A model generated the notes under the pieces. That model had not been told where the DNA came from. It searched no databases and was given only the letters and a program-made list of their open reading frames with translations. Made by a program: the position numbers and the translations under genes. A stretch of 64,000 nt of DNA from Methylobacterium sp. E-005 (GTDB taxonomy: Bacteria > Pseudomonadota > Alphaproteobacteria > Rhizobiales > Beijerinckiaceae), in the NCBI RefSeq assembly GCF_022829725.1, contig NZ_JAKSYG010000200.1, positions 1-64,000 of the forward strand, in the 5' to 3' direction. Below, one piece after another: positions 53,653 through 62,219 of the stretch. Within the stretch, counting starts at the first letter, position 1, and each line of letters opens with the position of its first letter.

Positions 53653-56034
53653 TCAATGATGACTGAGGACTTTTTCAAGATAAGAGTGAGGGCCTGATTT
53701 GGTTCTATCTGAAGAGGCGTCAGTCATGCGATCCAGCCTCGAGAAGTGTTTGCTCCACGTGGAAAAATCCAGATAGCTGGTCTGCTTCAGGATCGCCGTT
53801 TCCATTTTGTCAGGATCGAGGACCAACTCTTCGATAAGGTCGGCTGCGCGCGCCGCGTCCTGTGTATCGATCTGATGGCAAATGTTGGCTAGATCTGAAA
53901 ATATCGAGGAAAATGATGTGATCGTCGGTACACCACAGCTCAGTGGAATGCGGACGGCACTGCTGCCGCCTTCCGTCAGATCGGCGTAGCAAAACAAGGC
54001 CACATTCGACTCGCGCACCGCGGAGAGAATTTCAGACATCGGCTTGAAGCCGAATTGCAGATCAATTTCCTCGCGGAGTCCCAGTTGGTCCCGCAGCATG
54101 TAGAGAAAGTTGCTATATTCGATCCTGTTTTGCGACAGTCCGTCAATTGCGGAAAACAGTTTGAGCTTGACGTCGCGATTTCTCATTTTAAGTTCGCGCG
54201 TAATTGCAAAGGCGTGTTCGAATCGTTTGTGTTCGCAACAAAACCCGAACGTGAAGAGGGAGAAATCGTGCTTCGGCTTGATGGGATGGCTTGGCTGGAT
54301 CGACGTTGAGAGGGGCAGGAAATAAATGTTTTTTACATCCGACAGCCCGGTGGAAATTTTTGCCTAATCGATGCCGCTATGCACAATAATCCGAGCATAG
54401 CGGGACGTTTTTTCGATGAACTCGGACAATTGGTGGGCGTCGCCGTCGGTCGAATGAAGCTCGACCACCACGATACCTGAGCCGGATTTGAGCCCTTCGC
54501 ACAATCTCGTCAGTTCCCGCCAGCTGAAAATCGCCGGGTGGTGCTGGATAATAAAGTGCGAGCCCATTTCGTTGTTGGACGTGTAGTTCACCAACCGGTC
54601 GATGCCTTCGCCCGTTCGTTCCCACAATCGTAACACATTGCTGTCATCAGGCTTGGTTATGAGTTCCTGAGCGATGTTTTCCGAAATAATAAGGGTTGAC
54701 GCCACGTCCGCCTTCTTCATGGTCGCGTAGAGATCTTCAGAATAAGCGGCGATACCGCAGCGTTGATTGAACGTGCTGATGAGGCAGATGCGCTTCTTGG
54801 AGGTCTGGTCCGTTACAGGCGGACGTTCCATCAGGAGGGTATCGATGCCCGCGATGAAATTTTGCGTCGCCCGCGTCCAAGTGAATTTTCGAATGCGGTG
54901 ATAGGCCCTGCGCTGCAGGCTCTGATCTGAGCTCTTGCACACTGTGTACGCCCTCCGGAGACCGGCCCGGAGGTCGCTGCGGCTCGCCTGCAGCCAAGCG
55001 GATCTGCCCTGCCCGATCGCCGTCTTCGAAGGCGCAAAACGGGTCGGTATCAGGATGCAGGTATCCGGTGTGCAGAACTCCCTGTTCCCGCCTGAATCGG
55101 TCGTACACACCAAGGTTCTCAGGCGCATCGCTTCAGCGGCGGGCAGGCAGAAGCCCTCCCCGTGGCTCGGAAGGAAGCAGCAATCCGCGGACGCAATCAG
55201 ATCCCGGATCGCCCCAGGGGACATGTAACTGTCGTCGAAGGTAATCTTGCTGCGTTCTTCCGGTCCCAGATTTCGGACGAGTTCATAAAGCTCATTGTCG
55301 AAACTGTAATGTGTCTTGATTGTGAGATGGACATCCTTATCGTCGCGGAATTCTTCGAAAAAGGCAGCGAGGCCCTCGCGCATGCCCTTTCTCGGCATGC
55401 CCGAGGAGACATGGACGAAGTGGACCCCACGGCTAGCGCGGGGCTTCTTTCTGTCCGCGCCGGTGCGTTCGGGTTCGATGTGTTCGACCCCGTTTCCCAT
55501 GTAGTATGTTGGGCCTATGTAGCCGCTGCAGCGCAACGCATCGATTGCATATTGAGAAGTGCAGAAGATGGCGTCAAATTTCGCCAATTCCGAAGTAACC
55601 GATACCGGAAATACGCTTTCCTCCCAGGCGTAGCAATGCGCCGTCAGGATAGGGGCGAGGCGCGGACTCTCCTGAATGGGCCAATCGTTTTTCGTATGGA
55701 CGTCGAAAGAAAGCGAAAGCACCTCATCGCGGTCGATGTATTTTTCCGAAAGTTCCGGATGGGACTGAAAATAAACATCCGTCTTGGGATCGGGGCCCTC
55801 GCGTTGCGTGAGATAGACATCAAAGCCCAGTCGCATCAGCGCCAGTGCAAAATGGCGATTGACCAGGGCGAGGCTGTATGTCCCGGCTACCGGACCATCG
55901 ACCAGGATTTTTCGGCTGACCGAAGGCGTGGGTTCGTCCGTGTCGAGGAGTGTTCGCAGCCTCTGTGCGGATTGCTCGACGTATCCTGCATAGGGTTTGA
56001 GTATATCTCTGAAATATGATTTATCGAACTTCAT
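53653..56034 (-). pseudogene. Two-domain glycosyltransferase interrupted by one in-frame TAG
   Basis: The frame from ATG 56034 to 53653 is continuous except for one TAG at 54364-54366. The first 556 codons encode a GT-4-like domain: IFCTSQYAIDALRCSGY, THYSFDNELYELVRNLGPEE, CCFLPSHGEGFCLPAAEAMR (the EAMxxG-type signature) and a second domain start (ICLISTFNQRCGIAAYSEDL). After the stop the same frame continues KISTGLSDVKNIYFLPLSTS and FTFGFCCEHKRFEHAFAITR, then VRESNVALFCYADLTEGGSS. One C-to-T change in CAG would explain it. The TTG at 56082 is not favoured. Either an amber-truncated gene or a sequencing error; readthrough is unproven. Confidence 0.8.
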
Positions 56035-56451
56035 GATGGAAGTATCTGATGTGTGATTTAGGGAATTTGCGCGCCTAATCAAGGCGGATCCCGAAAGAAT
56101 GCGCCCCAGCGTTCGGGGTCATTCATGCAGATTGCGCGCGCATGAGTCAGCGCTGAACCTTGGCTCGTCTTAGGAGCACGGTGAATGGGGTGATCGGGCA
56201 CGGGCGATCATTTGGCGGCAGCAACAGAGTGCTTGGCGCGGTCGCCCATGATCTGGCGGCGTTCACGTCGATGCGGTCCGACGCGTTCCTCGCCGATCAG
56301 ATCCGGTGCCGCGGGAAACCGGGCGATCACCGTTGGAGGATCTCAACCGCTTCGCGGGGGGACGGCGGTGGCTGGGCCTTCGGCGGAACGCCATGCCGCC
56401 GGGGCTGCCGCGCCCCCGTCGCCTTCGGGCTCGGCCGACGCGAGCGAACGC
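56035..56451. other. No gene recognised
   Basis: The stretch lies upstream of the glycosyltransferase and downstream of the efflux operon. No credible gene, RNA or repeat is visible; composition shifts from low to high GC across it, marking the edge of the glycan segment. Confidence 0.5.
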
Positions 56452-58041
56452 TCAGTGCGCCTCGACGGGTCCGGCCCCGCGCTGGGGCTTCTTGAGGATC
56501 GCCACCACGGCGAGGCTCGCCACGAGGCTCGCGCCCACCAGCCAGAATCCGTCCGCGTAGGCCATCACGGTGGCCTCCCGGCGGACCTGGGCGGCCAGCA
56601 TCCCGAGTGCCACGCCCTTGGCGGCGATGGGGTCGGCGATATGGGCGTGCATCCCGGCCGCCAGCGCGGCGAGCCGCTCCTGGGTGCGTGTCGCGTTGAC
56701 GGTGATCGCCTCGGCCAGCACCGAGAAGTGGAAATGCTCCCGCCGGTCGATCATGGTCGACAGGAGCGCGATGCCGATCGAGCCGCCGAGGTTGCGCATC
56801 ATGTTCGACAGCGCCGAGGCGTCGGCGGTGTCGCGCGGGTTCAGGCCCACGGTGGAGAGCTGCGAGAGCGGGATGGTGAACAGCGGCTGGCCGATCGCCC
56901 GCATGATCTGCGGCAGGATCAGCTGGTCGGTGCCGACATCGTGGGTCAGGCCGACATTGATCCAGCAACTCGCGATGAAGAACAGCGTGCCGGTGACCAC
57001 GAGCAGCCGCGCGTCCACGGCGCGCATGATGAACGGCATCATCGGGAACAGCAGCAGTTGCGGCAGGCCCGACCACATCACCACGGTGCCGATCTGCTCG
57101 GCGTTGTAGCCCTGGATCTGCGCGCAATAGACCGGGATGATGTAGATCGACCCGTACGAGACCGCGCCGAGCACGGTCATCAGCACGCAGGCGCCGCCGA
57201 CCGAGCGGTTGGCCAGCACCCGCAGGTTGATGAAGGGCTTGGCAGCGGTCAGTTCCCGCACGATGAACCCGGCGATGCCGGCGGCCGCCAGCCAGCTCGC
57301 CTCGACGATCACGGGGGAGCCGAACCAGTCCTTGCGCTGCCCCTCCTCCAGCACGAAGGTCAGGGCCGGCAGGCCGGTCGCCATCAGGCCGATCCCGATC
57401 CAGTCACCCTTCAACAGTTCGCCCCAGCGCGCGGGGGCCTTCTCGAAGGCGCCGAGCTGGATCGCGGCCGCGATCGGACCGAAGATCAGGTTCAGGTAGA
57501 AGATGTAGTGCCAGGACAGGTTGTCGGTGAGCCAGCCGCCGACCGTGGGCCCGATTGCCGGCGCGAAGGTCGCGGTGAGCCCGAACAGCGCGATGCCGAC
57601 CGGCTGCTGACTCTTCGGCAGCCGCGTGCGCACGATGACGATCGCGGTGGGGATCAGCACGCCGCCGGTAAAGCCCTGGCCGGCGCGGAACAGGATCATC
57701 TGGGTGAGCGACGTCGAGAGCGCGCAGGCCAGCGAGAAGGCGGTGAACAGCATCGTGTTCACCGCGAGGTAGCGGCGCAGGCCGATCACCGAGGCGAGCC
57801 AGCCGGTGAGCGGGATCACGATGATCTCGGCCATCAGATAGGCGGTCGAGATCCAGCTCCCCTCCTCGGTGGAGGCGCCGAGCGCCCCCTGGATGTCGGC
57901 GAGCGAGGCGTTGGTGATCTGGATGTCGAGGATCGCCGTGAAGGCGCCGAGGATCGCGCCGAACACGGCGAGCCAGTCCCGGGCGCTCGCCTTTGCGGGC
58001 AAAGGCACGGCGGCCTTGGGCACGGCCGGCACGGGGCTCAT
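56452..58041 (-). CDS. emrB: EmrB-type DHA2 MFS efflux transporter
   Basis: A 529-aa, 14-helix drug:proton antiporter. Motif segments are TAILDIQITNASLADIQGAL (first helix), IIVIPLTGWLASVIGLRRYL (motif A region), RAGQGFTGGVLIPTAIVIVR and AIGPTVGGWLTDNLSWHYIF (motif C/D). Its ATG overlaps the emrA stop (ATGA). It should export hydrophobic toxicants through EmrA and an outer-membrane channel. Confidence 0.92.
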   Translation of the reverse strand: MSPVPAVPKAAVPLPAKASARDWLAVFGAILGAFTAILDIQITNASLADIQGALGASTEEGSWISTAYLMAEIIVIPLTGWLASVIGLRRYLAVNTMLFTAFSLACALSTSLTQMILFRAGQGFTGGVLIPTAIVIVRTRLPKSQQPVGIALFGLTATFAPAIGPTVGGWLTDNLSWHYIFYLNLIFGPIAAAIQLGAFEKAPARWGELLKGDWIGIGLMATGLPALTFVLEEGQRKDWFGSPVIVEASWLAAAGIAGFIVRELTAAKPFINLRVLANRSVGGACVLMTVLGAVSYGSIYIIPVYCAQIQGYNAEQIGTVVMWSGLPQLLLFPMMPFIMRAVDARLLVVTGTLFFIASCWINVGLTHDVGTDQLILPQIMRAIGQPLFTIPLSQLSTVGLNPRDTADASALSNMMRNLGGSIGIALLSTMIDRREHFHFSVLAEAITVNATRTQERLAALAAGMHAHIADPIAAKGVALGMLAAQVRREATVMAYADGFWLVGASLVASLAVVAILKKPQRGAGPVEAH

Positions 58042-59234
58042 CGGGGCAGGGCCTCGCTGACGAGGGCCGGGGCGGGCTTCGGCCGGGCGGGGCGCACCGG
58101 CTCCACCGGATCCTGGGTGTGGACGGTCGCCTCCACCGACAGGCCGGGGCGCAGGCGGGCGACCAGCGGGTCCGCCGGATCGAGGGCGACGCGCACGGGC
58201 ACGCGCTGCACCACCTTGGTGAAGTTGCCGGTGGCGTTCTCCGGCGGCAGCAGCGCGAATTGCGAGCCCGTACCCGGCGAGAAGCTCTCGATCCGGCCCT
58301 GGAATGCGTGGTCACCGAAGGCGTCCACCGTGAAGGTGACGTGCTGGCCCTCGATCATGTGGCCGGTCTGGGTCTCCTTGAAGTTCGCCACCAGGTAGAT
58401 GTCGCGGCCCATCGGCACGAGGGTCAGGAGCCCGGTGCCGGGCGCGACCACCTGGCCGACCCGCAGCGCCCGGTCGCCCGCCACGCCGTCGATCGGCGCC
58501 AGGATGGTGGTGTAGCTGAGATCGAGCTTCGCGCCCTCGACCTTGGCCTGCGCCCCCTCCAGGCTTGCCCGGGTGCTGGCTTCGAGGGCCTTCAGGCTGT
58601 CGATCTGCTTCTGGGCCGCGTCCAGTGAGGCGGCGGACTTGTCGCGGGCGGCATGGCGCTGGCGCAGGTCGGCATCCGCCTGCTGCTGGCGCTGCACCGT
58701 GCCCGAGCCGGTCTGCAGCAGGTTCTGGTAGCGGGTGTATTCCTGCTGCGAGAACGTGAGCGCGGCCTCGGCATTGGCGAGGTCGGCCCGCGCCGAGGCG
58801 ACCTGCGCCTGCTGCTGGACGATCGCGGCGGCGACGCCGAGGATCTGCGCCTTGTCCTTGTCGACCTCGGCCTCGGCCTGCTTGAGCTGGACCCGGTAGG
58901 ACCGGTCGTCGAGGCGGGCGATCACGGCGCCGGCCTTCACCGGCTGGTTGTCGCCGACCCTCACCTCCGCGACGATGCCGGCGATGCGTGGCGCCACCGT
59001 CACCTTGTCGGACTGGAGATAGGCGTCGTCGGTGACCTCAAGGAAGCGCCCGATCGTCCACCAGTGCCAGCCATAGGTCCCGGCCCCGCCGAGCGCGAGG
59101 AGCCCGACGAGCGGCAGGACGATGCGCGCCCGGCCGCGGCGCGGCTTCGCCCCGGGGGCCGGCGGTGCGGCGCCTGCCGTTCCACCTACGACGGGCTCGG
59201 CGCTCTTGAAGCTGTCGCTGCGACGTGCGTCCAT
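58038..59234 (-). CDS. emrA: EmrA-type membrane fusion protein
   Basis: A 398-aa HlyD/EmrA adaptor. One membrane helix at about 36-58 (IVLPLVGLLALGGAGTYGWH), a lipoyl half-motif (VTVAPRIAGIVAEVRVGDNQ), a coiled-coil hairpin (about 110-220, AEAEVDKDKAQILGVAAAIV), the second lipoyl half (APIDGVAGDRALRVGQVVAP) and a beta-barrel domain. It starts 15 bp from a perfect TetR operator. Confidence 0.93.
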   Translation of the reverse strand: MDARRSDSFKSAEPVVGGTAGAAPPAPGAKPRRGRARIVLPLVGLLALGGAGTYGWHWWTIGRFLEVTDDAYLQSDKVTVAPRIAGIVAEVRVGDNQPVKAGAVIARLDDRSYRVQLKQAEAEVDKDKAQILGVAAAIVQQQAQVASARADLANAEAALTFSQQEYTRYQNLLQTGSGTVQRQQQADADLRQRHAARDKSAASLDAAQKQIDSLKALEASTRASLEGAQAKVEGAKLDLSYTTILAPIDGVAGDRALRVGQVVAPGTGLLTLVPMGRDIYLVANFKETQTGHMIEGQHVTFTVDAFGDHAFQGRIESFSPGTGSQFALLPPENATGNFTKVVQRVPVRVALDPADPLVARLRPGLSVEATVHTQDPVEPVRPARPKPAPALVSEALPR

Positions 59235-59248
59235 GGTGTCTGGCCAAA

Positions 59249-59275
59249 ATCAAAACGGTACGGTATCGTTTTGAT
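59249..59275. promoter_or_regulatory. Operator between emrAB and its TetR regulator
   Basis: ATCAAAACG (59249-59257) and CGTTTTGAT (59267-59275) form a perfect inverted repeat with a nine-base spacer. It lies between the divergent emrA and tetR starts, so it is the probable operator controlling both. Confidence 0.85.
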
Positions 59276-59311
59276 AATCCGAATGGCGGTTTTGAGCAAG
59301 GAGGATCGCGC

Positions 59312-59986
59312 GTGGCGGGCACGGAGATCGATGCGGTGGAGGCGGGGCCGCGGCGCGGCGGTCGGCCGACCCGCGCCGAGGCGGTCCGGCGCGAGGCGCA
59401 CCTGATCGCCGTCGCGACGAGCCTGTTCCTGGAACGTGGCTTCGATGCGACTTCCATCGACGCGGTGGCCGAGGCCGCCGGGATGAGCAAGCCGACCGTC
59501 TACGCCCGCTACCGGGACAAGCGGGCGCTGTTCGAGGCGGTCCTGCGCGAGCGGATCGCGGCATGGCTGGCCCCGCTCTCGGCCGCCGCGGAGGCGCAGG
59601 CCGCGCAGGCCGGGACCGACGACGTCGAGGCGACCCTGCACGACCTGAGCCGCACCCTGCTGGCCCATGGGCAATCGCCGGGGGCCGCGATGCTCAAGCG
59701 CAACCTCGTAGCCCAGGCGCTGCAATTCCCGGAACTCGCCCGCCTCGCCCACGAGGAGGGATGGCTGCGGGGCGTGCGCGCCGTGGCGCAACTGCTCGAC
59801 GCGCTGGCCCGGCGTGGCCGGATCACGGTCTCCGACCCCGAGATCGCGGCCGATCTGTTCCTCAGCCTCGTGCTCGGCCGGTCGTCGCAGGCGAGCCTCT
59901 ACGGCATCGCCACCGACCCGGAGGCGCAGGAACGGCGCCGGCAGGCGGCGGTGCGGCTGTTCCTGGATGGCGTGCGCCCGCGCTGA
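59312..59986 (+). CDS. TetR/AcrR-family repressor of emrAB
   Basis: A 224-aa regulator. The HTH is at about 28-70 (LIAVATSLFLERGFDATSID, AVAEAAGMSKPTVYARYRDK). The C-terminal domain follows the AcrR C-terminal type (LFLSLVLGRSSQASLYGIAT). The GTG start is seven bases after a perfect AAGGAGG. Divergent from emrAB with an inverted-repeat operator between. Confidence 0.9.
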   Translation: MAGTEIDAVEAGPRRGGRPTRAEAVRREAHLIAVATSLFLERGFDATSIDAVAEAAGMSKPTVYARYRDKRALFEAVLRERIAAWLAPLSAAAEAQAAQAGTDDVEATLHDLSRTLLAHGQSPGAAMLKRNLVAQALQFPELARLAHEEGWLRGVRAVAQLLDALARRGRITVSDPEIAADLFLSLVLGRSSQASLYGIATDPEAQERRRQAAVRLFLDGVRPR

Positions 59987-60036
59987 GGGGCGGCCGGAAG
60001 ATTGTTGGGTGGCTGAAGCTGCGATATGTTCGGGAG

Positions 60037-60148
60037 TGGGACCGGCGGCGGCTACCGCCGGTCCCTGGCATTCACCTTCTCAGGTGTTGCCGCTTCCAGA
60101 GAGGAATGGCGAGGCGGAGCGTGAACCTCCACTCGCCATTCGCTTTTT
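60037..60148 (+). ncRNA. Candidate small RNA with intrinsic terminator
   Basis: A possible promoter (TTGTTG at 60003, 16-bp gap, TATGTT at 60025) leads into hairpin 1, a perfect 11-bp stem (60038-60048 with 60055-60065). Hairpin 2 is CACCT-TCTC-AGGTG (60073-60086). The terminator is GAATGGCGAG (60104-60113) with CTCGCCATTC (60132-60141) and TTTTT at 60144-60148. The loop of the terminator stem holds CCTCC, a possible Shine-Dalgarno-pairing sequence. No tmRNA, RNase P, SRP or 6S motif is apparent. The other 59987-60435 sequence shows no gene. Confidence 0.55.
60104..60148 (+). terminator. Rho-independent terminator
   Basis: A 10-bp perfect stem (60104-60113 and 60132-60141) is followed by GC and five T residues. 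It terminates the candidate small RNA, or the upstream tetR transcript if the small RNA is not real. Confidence 0.8.
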
Positions 60149-60435
60149 CGGACCATGCCAGAGAGAAGACCATCTCTCCACACTCCCGGCCGCAACCGGC
60201 CGCGTGCGGCCTTCGCGGGTGAGTCGGTCGGGCTCACGGCACAAGCTTAGCCGTATCCCCGGGACTTGAAGAATCCGCCTCCGGCACCGCGAACCCGCGA
60301 TTGCGCCCCCCTCGGCACCGGCCTATATACAGACATCCCCCATTCAACAGCGTGAGACGGGACATCCGGATCGACCATCCGGAGCCCGCGGCCCGATGCC
60401 CGGCCCCCGTCCCGCCAGGCCGGAGCACGAAAAGC

Positions 60436-61146
60436 ATGTCCCAGGGTCCGCTGATGCCCAAGGCGACCGCCGTCTGGCTGGTCGAGAACACCTCGCTCGC
60501 CTTCGAGCAGATCGCCGATTTCTGCAAGCTGCACCCGCTGGAGGTGAAGGGCATCGCCGACGGCGAGGTCGCGGCCGGCATCAAGGGGCTCGATCCGGTC
60601 TCCACCGGCCAGCTCACCCGGGACGAGATCGAGAAGGCCCAGAAGGCGCCGCACTACAAGCTGAAGCCCGCCGTCTCCAAGGTGAAGCTGCCGGAGGTGA
60701 AGCGCACCACCAAGGGCCCGCGCTACACCCCCCTCTCCCGTCGCCAGGACCGGCCGAACGCCATCCTGTGGCTGCTGCGCAACCACCCGGAGCTGAAGGA
60801 TTCGCAGATCATCCGTCTGGTGGGCACCACCAAGTCGACGATCCAGCAGATCCGCGAGCGCACCCACTGGAATTCGGGCTCGCTCCAGCCGATGGACCCG
60901 GTGACCCTGGGTCTGACCACCCAGATCAACCTCGATTTCGAGGTTCAGCGCGCCGCGGCCGACCGCCCGGCCGCGGTGGCGGCCGAATCCGGCGCCTCGC
61001 TGCTCCCGGCCGAGATCTCCACGGCTCAGGATGGGCACGAGGGTGGGCAGGAGGACGAGCATGGCGGCCGCGAGGAGCGGCTCGACGCGGATTCGGTCTT
61101 CGCCAAGCTCAAGGGCCGGCACCAGGATGAGGACGACGAGGAGTAG
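60436..61146 (+). CDS. trcR: DUF1013 protein, annotated as cell-cycle regulator TrcR
   Basis: A 236-aa alphaproteobacterial protein. MPKATAVWLVENTSLAFEQI, ADFCKLHPLEVKGIADGEVA, SRRQDRPNAILWLLRNHPEL and SQIIRLVGTTKSTIQQIRER (an HTH-like helix pair) define the family. The acidic tail EDEHGGREERL continues to the end. It is thought to be a DNA-binding cell-cycle regulator; that role is from recalled family naming, not from this sequence. It starts MSQGPLMPK, GGAG being 10 bases before. Confidence 0.85.
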   Translation: MSQGPLMPKATAVWLVENTSLAFEQIADFCKLHPLEVKGIADGEVAAGIKGLDPVSTGQLTRDEIEKAQKAPHYKLKPAVSKVKLPEVKRTTKGPRYTPLSRRQDRPNAILWLLRNHPELKDSQIIRLVGTTKSTIQQIRERTHWNSGSLQPMDPVTLGLTTQINLDFEVQRAAADRPAAVAAESGASLLPAEISTAQDGHEGGQEDEHGGREERLDADSVFAKLKGRHQDEDDEE

Positions 61147-61149
61147 GCC

Positions 61150-62175
61150 TCACCGGGCCGCGTCGAAGGCGGCTAGGAACGCCGTCAGGTTCTCCGGCAG
61201 GGCGGCGCAGAGATAGCCGCCCTCCTGGACGAGGGCGGTGGGCAGCCCGGCCCGGGCGATCCGCTCCGCCGCCCCGGCGAAGCCCGCCCGGGTCACCGTG
61301 AGGGCGCCGATCGGATCGTCCGCCGAAGCGTCGAGGCCCAAAGCCACCACCAGCCCCCGCGGGTGATGCGCGGCGATCGCCGCCAGCCCCGCCTCCACGA
61401 CTTCGAGCCAGGGGGCGTCGCTCGCGCCCGGCGGCAGCGCCAGGTTGCGGTTGCAGCCAACCCCCTCCCCCACGCCGGTCTCGTCGGCATAGCCCGCGTA
61501 GAACGGGAAGTAATCCGACGGATCGGCATGGACCGAGACGGTCAGGACATCCGCGCGGGCGTAGAAAATCCCCTGCGTGCCATTGCCGTGGTGGACGTCG
61601 ATGTCGAGGATCGCCACCGGGCCGCCGGTGGCGGCCAGCATCCGGGCGGCAGCGATCGCGCTGTTGTTGAGGAAGCAGAAGCCGCCGGCCGAATCCGCGT
61701 AGGCGTGGTGGCCGGGCGGCCGGCAGAGGGCGTAGGCGTGGCCCTCCGCCAGCGCGGCGTCGGCGGCCGCGACGGCGCATTGCGCCGCACCGTAGATGGC
61801 AGGCCATGTTCCGGCGCGGATCGGCGTCGAGGTGTCGGCCATGTAGAGGCCGGCGAGACCGAGGAGGCCGGTGGGCCTCCGGTGCATGTGCGGCCGGGCG
61901 AAGACGCCGCTGAGGATCTCGTCGCCGAGGCCCGGCATCTCCCCCCTTCGATCCCAGGCCCCGGCCAGGAACGCCACGTAGGCGGGGTCGTGCACCGCCC
62001 GGACCGGGTCCAGGCCGTGATCGCCGGGCTCCGCGAGGGCGTGGCCGCCCTGTACGGCCGCATCGCGCAGGATCGCGTAGCGCGTGGCCTGCTCGGGATG
62101 CGGGATCGGCGTACCGCGCCGCCAGTAGCGTTCGGGGTCGTGCCGGGGTGAGTCGGGGCTGTGGAAGACGCGCAT
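61150..62175 (-). CDS. Histone deacetylase-family hydrolase
   Basis: A 341-aa zinc hydrolase of the arginase/deacetylase fold, like acetylpolyamine amidohydrolase or acetoin-utilisation proteins. RPPGHHA at 152-158 carries the catalytic histidines; DIDVHHGNGTQ at 191-201 and LGLDASADDPIG supply the zinc ligands. Likely removes acetyl or similar groups from small molecules. It converges with the TrcR gene, three bases apart. Confidence 0.9.
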   Translation of the reverse strand: MRVFHSPDSPRHDPERYWRRGTPIPHPEQATRYAILRDAAVQGGHALAEPGDHGLDPVRAVHDPAYVAFLAGAWDRRGEMPGLGDEILSGVFARPHMHRRPTGLLGLAGLYMADTSTPIRAGTWPAIYGAAQCAVAAADAALAEGHAYALCRPPGHHAYADSAGGFCFLNNSAIAAARMLAATGGPVAILDIDVHHGNGTQGIFYARADVLTVSVHADPSDYFPFYAGYADETGVGEGVGCNRNLALPPGASDAPWLEVVEAGLAAIAAHHPRGLVVALGLDASADDPIGALTVTRAGFAGAAERIARAGLPTALVQEGGYLCAALPENLTAFLAAFDAAR

Positions 62176-62219
62176 CCCGGGAGGTTAGGGCATGAGCCCG
62201 AAAACCGGAATGCGCCGTC

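Noticed and set aside
54364..54366. Pyrrolysine or other recoding of the TAG in the glycosyltransferase
   Set aside because: One isolated TAG in a glycan gene, no pyl genes in view; a nonsense mutation is simpler.
56212..58398. A 728-residue plus-strand frame opposite emrAB
   Set aside because: It crosses two well-supported coupled genes and has shadow composition.
60037..60148. tmRNA, SRP RNA, RNase P RNA or 6S RNA identity for the structured region
   Set aside because: None of their conserved sequence motifs is visible; kept only as an unknown small RNA.
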